Shown here: positions 14,987 to 19,633 of the stretch, piece after piece | Layout of the letters: each line of letters starts with the position of its first letter | How positions within the stretch are numbered: the first letter of the stretch is position 1 | Origin: an uncultured Collinsella sp. | GTDB lineage: Bacteria > Actinomycetota > Coriobacteriia > Coriobacteriales > Coriobacteriaceae | DNA: 19,633 nt | NCBI GenBank assembly: GCA_902463875.1 | Contig: CABQHR010000010.1 | Coordinates: 1 to 19,633, forward strand | Direction of reading: 5' to 3' | Made by a program: the position numbers and the translations under genes | The notes under the pieces: model-generated | Databases searched by the model: none | Told to the model about the DNA's origin: nothing | Seen by the model: the letters and a program-made list of their open reading frames with translations, nothing else

Positions 14987-15021
14987 CCAAAAAGGGACAG
15001 GTTTATTTTGGCAGGTTTTAT
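14987..15021. terminator. 35-nt-core hairpin repeat B (inverted relative to A and C)
   Basis: Exact reverse complement of the cores at 11421-11455 and 17555-17589. CCAAAA...TTTTGG pairs around GGGACAGGTTTA. It sits 55 bases upstream of the ABC ATPase start, on the other side of the ABC pair from copy A, so the two inverted copies bracket the transporter genes. It may also insulate the divergent GyrI-like gene from ABC transcription. Confidence 0.7.
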
Positions 15022-15132
15022 ATGGGGAAATGGCGGGTGTTGGTAGAGCGACGAGGCGACAGAGGGGCCATCCACGGAGTCAAGCCACCCGTCAAACGCA
15101 GAGGATTTATCTCGACCGTCAGCCAAGTTATT

Positions 15133-15146
15133 CGAACAGCTGTTCG
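15133..15146. promoter_or_regulatory. LexA (SOS) box candidate
   Basis: CGAACAGCTGTTCG is a perfect 14-bp palindrome matching the Gram-positive LexA consensus CGAAC-N4-GTTCG. It lies 57 bases before the GyrI-like gene start and immediately upstream of -10-like TATGAT sequences, a position suited to repression. Confidence 0.65.
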
Positions 15147-15150
15147 TTTC

Positions 15151-15161
15151 TATGATATGAT
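15151..15161 (+). promoter_or_regulatory. -10 region for the GyrI-like gene
   Basis: Two overlapping TATGAT hexamers (15151-15156 and 15156-15161) follow the LexA palindrome. A weak -35 (TTATTC, 15128-15133) lies 17 bases ahead of the first. The -35 partly overlaps the palindrome and most of it lies within the spacer, so a bound repressor would block polymerase. Confidence 0.5.
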
Positions 15162-15202
15162 GCTGTCATCCAAACAAGCTCATCCGCAGAAAGGCGGCCG
15201 CC

Positions 15203-15841
15203 GTGACATACGACTTCAAGAAGGAATGCAAGGAGCTCTATAGGCCCGCAGGCAAGCCGAGCATCGTAACCGTCCCGCCCATGAGCTACGTCGCCGTACG
15301 CGGAAAGGGCGATCCAAACGCCGCGGGCGGCGAGTACCAAAGCGCCCTTCCGCTGCTTTACGGCATCGCCTATACCATCAAAATGTCGAAGAAAGGTTCA
15401 AGAAACATCGAAGGCTATTTTGACTTTGTGGTGCCGCCGCTCGAGGGGTTCTGGTGGCAAGACTCCCCCAGCAGCGACATCGACTATGTGCGCAAGGATG
15501 ACTTCAACTTCATCTCGTGCATCCGCCTGCCTGATTTCGTCACCCGAGATGACTTTGACTGGGCAGTCGCGGAAGCCACGACCAAAAAGAAACTGGACTT
15601 TTCCGCCGTCGAACTGCTTAAAGTTGACGAGGGTCTCTGCGTTCAATGCATGCACACCGGGCCCTACGACAACGAACCGGCGACCGTAGACGCTATGCAT
15701 GAATACACGACCGAGCTGGGCTATGTTCCCGACTTCTCAGACACCCGTTTACATCACGAAATCTATCTCTCCGATCCACGCAAATGCGCACCGGAGAAAC
15801 TTAAGACCGTGGTTCGTCATCCTATCAAGCGCGCTGAATAG
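15203..15841 (+). CDS. GyrI-like small-molecule-binding domain protein
   Basis: A 212-residue soluble protein with GTG start at 15203 behind GAAAGG. It begins MTYDFKKECKELY and has the pattern of the stand-alone GyrI-like (SOUL/GyrI superfamily) group: PPMSYVAVRGKGDPN, then YGIAYTIKM, a YFDFVVPPLEGFWW segment, a second half with CVQCMHTGPYDNEPATVDAMHEY, and HHEIYLSDPRKCAPEKLKTVVRHPI at the end. The aromatic pocket residues (Trp-Trp, Tyr) fit binding of hydrophobic ligands. Members act as drug- or toxin-binding or hydrolysing proteins. E. coli GyrI/SbmC protects gyrase and is SOS-induced. A LexA-like box upstream fits a damage-induced role here, which is inference. It has no DNA-binding domain, so it is not itself a regulator of the AraC/BmrR kind. 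Confidence 0.85.
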   Translation: MTYDFKKECKELYRPAGKPSIVTVPPMSYVAVRGKGDPNAAGGEYQSALPLLYGIAYTIKMSKKGSRNIEGYFDFVVPPLEGFWWQDSPSSDIDYVRKDDFNFISCIRLPDFVTRDDFDWAVAEATTKKKLDFSAVELLKVDEGLCVQCMHTGPYDNEPATVDAMHEYTTELGYVPDFSDTRLHHEIYLSDPRKCAPEKLKTVVRHPIKRAE

Positions 15842-15914
15842 CGTGGGGCGTCATTTCACGCGCTAGGTTTTAAGCCAGCCAACCAGCCGCCTCCTAGGCC
15901 GTCCGGTAATTATC

Positions 15915-15941
15915 TTGACGCGGCCCGTCGCATCTTATAAG
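15915..15941 (+). promoter_or_regulatory. Promoter candidate for the CLC gene
   Basis: TTGACG (15915-15920) and TATAAG (15936-15941) each match five of six sigma-70 consensus bases, with a 15-base spacer that is slightly short. It would give a leader of roughly 60 bases before the GTG at 16012. Confidence 0.5.
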
Positions 15942-15954
15942 TTTGTTTTGCTAA

Positions 15955-16000
15955 AGCTGGAAAGCCTCTCAACGATGCGCAACTCCAGCTCTTTTTCTAT
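15955..16000 (+). terminator. Terminator-like hairpin in the CLC leader
   Basis: AGCTGGA (15955-15961) pairs with TCCAGCT (15984-15990) around a 22-nt loop and is followed by CTTTTTCTAT. A 7-bp stem plus U-tract between the predicted promoter and the start codon could act as an attenuator. The stem is short, so this is tentative. No known riboswitch consensus was recognised. Confidence 0.35.
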
Positions 16001-16011
16001 CAAGAGAGCAA

Positions 16012-17262
16012 GTGTCGGAAAGCAAAATGTCAGAAAGCAGCGCTTCGAGCAGAATCAAACGCCTGGTCAACACCTATAGCGGCCTCGTGCTTATGGGTGC
16101 CGTCGGAATCCCTATCGGCGTTATCGCTGGCGCCATCTGTGCCCTTTTTGGTCGTGTGCTCCTGGCAATTGGCGCCTTCCGTGACGAGCACATCGTACTG
16201 CTCCTTCCCTTCCTCGCCCTCATGGGCTTGGCCATCGTATTTGCCTACCGCACCTGGGGCAAAGGCACCGATCGGGGCATGAGCTTAGTATTCGACGTAG
16301 GTCACGGACGCGAGGACGCCATCTCCCCGCGTCTGGTGCCGCTCATTATGCTGAGCACGTGGGCCACGCATCTCTTTGGCGGCAGCGCGGGACGCGAAGG
16401 CGTAGCCGTGCAGATCGGCGCAACCGTCTCGCATTGGATCGGCCGACGTCTACCTTTCCGAGAACCCGGCAACACGTTTTTGCTTATCGGCATGGCCGCC
16501 GGCTTTGCCGGACTCTTCCGAACGCCGCTCGCTGCTACGGTCTTTGCTGTCGAGGTGCTGGTCGCCGGACGCATGGAATACCGCGCGCTGTTTCCCGCGC
16601 TTACGGCTTCACTTGCCGCAAGCATGACCTCGGGCGCCCTGGGGCTCGAGAAGTTTGAGGTCGCCGTTACCGCCTCGTATGCGCTCGACCTCCCCGGTCT
16701 TGGACGGCTGGCGCTGTTGGGCATCGCGTTCGGCATGGTCGGTGGAGCTTTTGCCTGGTGCCTTGCCCATGCCAAGACCCTTGCAGCGCGGCTGCTCCCC
16801 AACCCTTACATACGCGTTGCCGTTATGGGCCTTGCGCTGTCGGCGATTCTGTTCGTGCTGTGGCAGGGGCGATACTGCGGCCTTGGCACCAACCTGATAT
16901 CGGCGGCGCTCAACGGTGACGGCAAGGTCGCCATCATGCCTTGGGACTGGGCGCTCAAATTCGCACTCACCATTGCCACGCTTGCCGCAGGATATCAGGG
17001 TGGCGAGGTAACGCCGCTGTTCTCCATCGGCGCCAGCCTGGGTGTCGTACTCGCTGGGATTCTCGGCATGCCCGTCGAGCTCTGCGCTGCGCTGGGCTAC
17101 GCCGCCGTCTTTGGCAGCGCCACCAACACGCTGCTCGCGCCGATCCTCATTGGCTGCGAGGTCTTCGGTTTCGGTAATCTGCCGATGTTCTTCATCGTCT
17201 GCGTTGTGGCATATCTGTTCAACATGGACAAATCGATCTACGCCCTGCAAAAGCGAGCGTAG
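16012..17262 (+). CDS. CLC-family anion channel/antiporter
   Basis: A 416-residue CLC protein from GTG 16012 behind GAGAG; ATG 16027 is an alternative, and the two starts head near-duplicate MSES words. About ten hydrophobic helices are visible. Signature regions are GGSAGREGVAVQ at 123-134, with the gating Glu129, and GYQGGEVTPLFSIGASLG at 327-344. A third is AVFGSATNTLLAP at 365-377. The canonical GSGIP chloride selectivity motif is not present; the matching stretch reads DVGHGREDAISPR. That pattern and GGEVTPLF resemble the CLC-F fluoride/proton antiporter and related EriC-like branches. Fluoride export is therefore possible, but chloride transport is equally open. There are no C-terminal CBS domains. 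The gene stands alone with its own promoter candidate and ends before the palindrome array. Confidence 0.88.
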   Translation: MSESKMSESSASSRIKRLVNTYSGLVLMGAVGIPIGVIAGAICALFGRVLLAIGAFRDEHIVLLLPFLALMGLAIVFAYRTWGKGTDRGMSLVFDVGHGREDAISPRLVPLIMLSTWATHLFGGSAGREGVAVQIGATVSHWIGRRLPFREPGNTFLLIGMAAGFAGLFRTPLAATVFAVEVLVAGRMEYRALFPALTASLAASMTSGALGLEKFEVAVTASYALDLPGLGRLALLGIAFGMVGGAFAWCLAHAKTLAARLLPNPYIRVAVMGLALSAILFVLWQGRYCGLGTNLISAALNGDGKVAIMPWDWALKFALTIATLAAGYQGGEVTPLFSIGASLGVVLAGILGMPVELCAALGYAAVFGSATNTLLAPILIGCEVFGFGNLPMFFIVCVVAYLFNMDKSIYALQKRA

Positions 17263-17290
17263 AAAGATGTCCAGGCAGGCGGTCTCAACC

Positions 17291-17522
17291 GGAAACGGCG
17301 TCCCACTCTGAGGCTATATTCCGGGACACGGTTTCCACTTGGGACGCCATTCGGAAAGTGTGTCCCGTTCCGAGGGTCCAAACTGGGATACCGTTTCCGG
17401 AACGACCCCCTAGGGGAAACTGCGTCCCGTTCTGAAGCCTCAAACTGGGATGCAGTTTCCAATAGGCGCCCCAAGAGGAAAGTGCGTCCCACTCCACAGC
17501 GTCACGCCGGAACGTACCCTCA
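17291..17522. repeat. Tandem array of alternating palindromic arms, period 62 bp
   Basis: Three 46-nt units at 17291-17336, 17353-17398 and 17415-17460, and a fourth from 17477 that decays after about 20 nt. Each unit is a 14-nt arm (GGAAA...GTCCC type), an 18-nt partly conserved loop (GTTCTGAAGCCTCAAACT in unit 3), and a 14-nt complementary arm (GGGA...GTTTCC). The gaps between units are exactly 16 nt each. Arms can pair within a unit or with the neighbour across the 16-nt gap with similar quality. It fills most of the gap between the convergent CLC and histidine kinase genes. Frames crossing it on the - strand look spurious. Confidence 0.85.
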
Positions 17523-17550
17523 GCACACAGCCTCCTCCGTCGACGTTTCC

Positions 17551-17598
17551 CCAGATAAAACCTGCCAAAATAAACCTGTCCCTTTTTGGCAGGTTTTA
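17551..17598. terminator. 35-nt-core hairpin repeat C, bidirectional terminator
   Basis: AAAACCTGCCAAAA (17557-17570) and TTTTGGCAGGTTTT (17584-17597) form a perfect 14-bp stem around a 13-nt loop. U-rich ends lie on both strands. It carries the 35-nt core shared with copies A and B. The histidine kinase stop codon (TAA, 17598-17596 on the - strand) is part of the repeat. Best example of the family, serving convergent transcripts from both sides. Confidence 0.85.
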
Positions 17599-18975
17599 GA
17601 GGCGGACGGTGAAGGTGATCTGATGGTCGTGGCCGGATACGGTGGCGGATCCGCCATGGGCTTCGGCGATGGCGCGCACGACGGACAGCCCCACGCCCGA
17701 GCCACCTGTCTTGGAGCTGCGCGACACGTCCGCACGATAGAAGCGGTCGAACAGCCGGTCCAGGTCGCCCTCGGGCAGCTCATCAACAGCATTCGATACG
17801 ACAAGCTCGGCCGAGCCTTTGCCCGCACCGCGCGAAACGGCACGCAGGCTCAGCTCGATCACGCTGTCCTCGCTTGCGTAGCGTGTGGCGTTGTCCAGCA
17901 GCAGCTCAACAACCTGCGCCACTGCCGCGGCATCGGCATGGGCCCGCACACCGCTCGCGATCGACGTCGACAGCCGCTTTCCGCGCGAAACCGCCACCGA
18001 TTCAAATGGCGTCGCAGCCGTGTCCACGGCCTCCGAAAGATCAATCGTCGCCATAGTAAAGCCGGCCGAACCCTCGTCCATACGCGCCAGGAACACCAGA
18101 CGCTCCGTGAGCGCCGTCAGCCGCGCGACCTGCTCGTGAATGCTCTGCGTCCACTCGCTCTCGCCGCTCTCGATCTCTTGGACCTCGTTGGCGGCGTCAA
18201 TCACGGCCAGCGGCGTTTTGATCTCGTGGCTTGCATCGGTAATGAAGCGCTTCTGTTTGCTATAACTCTCGACCATCGGCCGAATCACCGCACCCGAGGC
18301 GACCGTTACAATTGCCAGCACCGCCAGCCAGCCAATGCAGCTGATTGCCACACTCGCGCTCAAAAACGAATGGAAACTTGCAAGCTCGCGCGAACAGTCC
18401 ACGAACACATAGGTTGTCTTGTCGCCCTGAACCGTAGCCGTATAACGGTAGTTGCCAGAAAAGCCCGAAGTCCAACCCTTGGAATATAGTCCTGCAGCGA
18501 TGCGGGCGGCACGCTTGGCACCTACCGCGGCAATGCGGGCCGTGTTGACATCGGTCACCTGCCCGCCGGCAATCGACACCGTAAAGTAGCGCGTGTCGAA
18601 GGGAGACTCCGCCGTCATGCCTTCAAAATGCACATCGCGAACGGCCGCCCGGTTACCGGTAGCAACCTTGCCGGCAACCGCATCCTGACCGGGACCGGTC
18701 TTAGGCTCGTCCTCCCCATCAATGCCATCCTTGCCTGCCAGGATATAGTCCAGTCGTGCATCGGCCATCTTGCAAACATGCGAATAATTGACAATGTTGA
18801 TGCCAGCGATGATGAGCGTGAGTACCACGGTCACAGCGCCCATGGCAACGAGGATGAACTTACGACGCAGGCGACGGCCCATTGCACTGGCAGCATCGGC
18901 GAGCTCCGGATTACCCGAGCCCACACCCATGCCGAGCTTCGCCGCCATGCGCTTGCACCACGTGCGCACGCTCAC
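17596..18975 (-). CDS. Sensor histidine kinase
   Basis: A 459-residue kinase. The GTG at 18975 forms a GTGA overlap with the response regulator stop and has AAGGAG upstream; the frame is open further upstream but overlaps the regulator gene. Membrane helices at about 38-60 and 203-228 enclose an extracytoplasmic sensor of about 140 residues with no recognised fold. Then come the HisKA motif RFITDASHEIKTPLAV (phospho-acceptor His250), the N-box ELLLDNATRYA (Asn362), the F-box LFDRFYRAD and the G2 box GGSGVGLSVV. The C-terminus is GHDHQITFTVRL. It should autophosphorylate and pass phosphate to the regulator encoded immediately upstream. The signal is unknown. There is no HAMP consensus worth claiming, since the second helix leads almost directly to HisKA. 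Transcription ends in the 35-nt-core repeat C. Confidence 0.93.
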   Translation of the reverse strand: MSVRTWCKRMAAKLGMGVGSGNPELADAASAMGRRLRRKFILVAMGAVTVVLTLIIAGINIVNYSHVCKMADARLDYILAGKDGIDGEDEPKTGPGQDAVAGKVATGNRAAVRDVHFEGMTAESPFDTRYFTVSIAGGQVTDVNTARIAAVGAKRAARIAAGLYSKGWTSGFSGNYRYTATVQGDKTTYVFVDCSRELASFHSFLSASVAISCIGWLAVLAIVTVASGAVIRPMVESYSKQKRFITDASHEIKTPLAVIDAANEVQEIESGESEWTQSIHEQVARLTALTERLVFLARMDEGSAGFTMATIDLSEAVDTAATPFESVAVSRGKRLSTSIASGVRAHADAAAVAQVVELLLDNATRYASEDSVIELSLRAVSRGAGKGSAELVVSNAVDELPEGDLDRLFDRFYRADVSRSSKTGGSGVGLSVVRAIAEAHGGSATVSGHDHQITFTVRL

Positions 18976-19633
18976 GCCCGTTCTCCTTCCTCGACAACCT
19001 CGAGCGAATATCCCTGGTTGCGCGACGCGCGGATGGCCACGTCGGCACCCAGCGCCGTCAGCTTTTTGCGCAGGTACGAGATATAGACCCACACTACATT
19101 GGCACCTTCGGGCGCGTCCTCGCCCCAAACCTCAAGCATTAGGCGCTCGGTGGGCATGCGCGTGCCGGCGTTGCGCATAAAGAGTTCCATAAGCTGAAAC
19201 TCACGATTGGCTAGGCGTTCCTCGCCCAAGGGGCCCACGAGCGTGCACGCCGCCGTGTCAAGGCGCACGTTGCCCACGCTGAGCGTCGTAGCGTCAATCG
19301 CCGTCGCGGCACGCGTCATGGCTCGAATGCGAGCGAGTAGCTCCTTAGCGGCAAAAGGCTTGGTCAGGTAATCGTTGGCGCCGGCGTCCAGGCCCTCGAC
19401 CTTATCGGACACCTCGCTTTTTGCCGTAAGCATGATGATGGGCAGTCGCTTGCCGGCGGCGCGTGTACGCTTGAGCACCTCGATGCCGTCCATGCCGGGC
19501 ATCATGATATCCAGGATTGCGGCGTCGTAATCGTTGGTGAGTAGATTCTCGAGCGCCGTCAAGCCGTCGAGGGCGGTGTCGACCTCGTAGTCGCTATGTT
19601 GAAGAATCGCGGTGAGGGCGCGGGAGAGACCAG
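18972..19633 (-). CDS. OmpR/PhoB-family response regulator, 5' end missing
   Basis: The frame continues past the right edge of the window, so only about the first dozen residues (with the acidic pocket DD/DE) should be missing. About 220 residues are visible. The receiver domain has the phospho-acceptor Asp in DAAILDIMMPGMDG, the conserved Thr in IIMLTAKS and Lys in YLTKPF. A winged-helix Trans_reg_C domain follows: LTNREFQL-like (LANREFQLMELFMRNAG), RLMLEVWGEDAPEGANVVWVYISYLRKKL, then the wing RNQGYSLEV. This is the DNA-binding partner of the histidine kinase encoded next, with translational coupling at GTGA. Targets are unknown; the neighbouring ABC exporter is a candidate only by proximity. 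Confidence 0.93.
   Translation of the reverse strand, partial: GLSRALTAILQHSDYEVDTALDGLTALENLLTNDYDAAILDIMMPGMDGIEVLKRTRAAGKRLPIIMLTAKSEVSDKVEGLDAGANDYLTKPFAAKELLARIRAMTRAATAIDATTLSVGNVRLDTAACTLVGPLGEERLANREFQLMELFMRNAGTRMPTERLMLEVWGEDAPEGANVVWVYISYLRKKLTALGADVAIRASRNQGYSLEVVEEGERA

Noticed and set aside
15842..16011. Fluoride (crcB) riboswitch upstream of the CLC gene
   Set aside because: The conserved GGNGAUGG opening and the terminal CUGAUG-x-CxCCU part could not be found; only a short terminator-like hairpin is visible.
17238..17497. Two - strand open frames across the palindrome array
   Set aside because: Their repetitive translation comes from the DNA repeat, they lack ribosome sites and resemble no family.
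17291..17522. CRISPR array
   Set aside because: The repeated units are palindromic and 46 nt long with gaps of only 16 nt, the units differ from one another in both arms, and no cas gene is present.
18976..19128. Extended N-terminus of the histidine kinase
   Set aside because: It would overlap the response regulator by over 150 bases; GTG 18975 has a good ribosome site and the classic GTGA overlap.

Overview
The window looks like chromosomal DNA from a high-GC Coriobacteriia bacterium, most likely Collinsella or a close relative. The evidence is strong G/C third-position bias, the protein families present, and recall of similar repeats in that genus; no database search was possible. There are eighteen credible protein genes, two cut off by the window edges. 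I saw no rRNA, tRNA, transposase or integrase.

Region 1 (1-6335, + strand) is one tightly packed operon: two FMN-binding-domain proteins (the first truncated at the left edge), a NapH/YccM-type membrane 4Fe-4S protein, an ApbE FMN transferase lipoprotein, a membrane-anchored NusG-domain-II protein, and two fused polypeptides that together make a complete ECF-type ABC transporter (Gx-family S component + ATPase; ATPase + EcfT). The set resembles flavin-based extracellular or trans-membrane electron transfer loci: ApbE attaches FMN to the FMN-binding proteins, the Fe-S membrane protein could relay electrons, and the NusG-II and Gx proteins resemble the EetA/EetB pair of Firmicutes EET loci (from memory).

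Region 2 (6336-9192) carries a membrane-anchored Ntn-hydrolase of the penicillin V acylase/bile salt hydrolase type and an ATP-type 6-phosphofructokinase. The phosphofructokinase stop codon lies inside a large nested inverted repeat.

Region 3 (9193-11343) holds a membrane-spanning XRE regulator with internal protein repeats, then a MerR/AdhR-like regulator and a small conserved-looking protein. The intergenic spaces hold three copies of a 67-nt hairpin repeat and a 149-bp element with terminal inverted repeats.

Region 4 (11417-15021, - strand) is a MacB/FtsX-type ABC exporter (ATPase and a large permease), bracketed by inverted copies of an identical 35-nt core found a third time near 17555. 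Region 5 (15022-17262, + strand) has a GyrI-like protein behind a perfect Gram-positive-type LexA box, and a CLC anion channel/antiporter with a terminator-like hairpin in its leader.

Region 6 (17263-19633) opens with an unusual array of alternating palindromic arms (period exactly 62 bp). It then carries an OmpR-type response regulator (5' end outside the window) and its histidine kinase on the - strand, the kinase ending inside the third 35-nt-core terminator repeat. The intergenic DNA is unusually rich in structured repeats, and together with the electron-transfer/ECF fusion operon these are the most interesting parts of the window.
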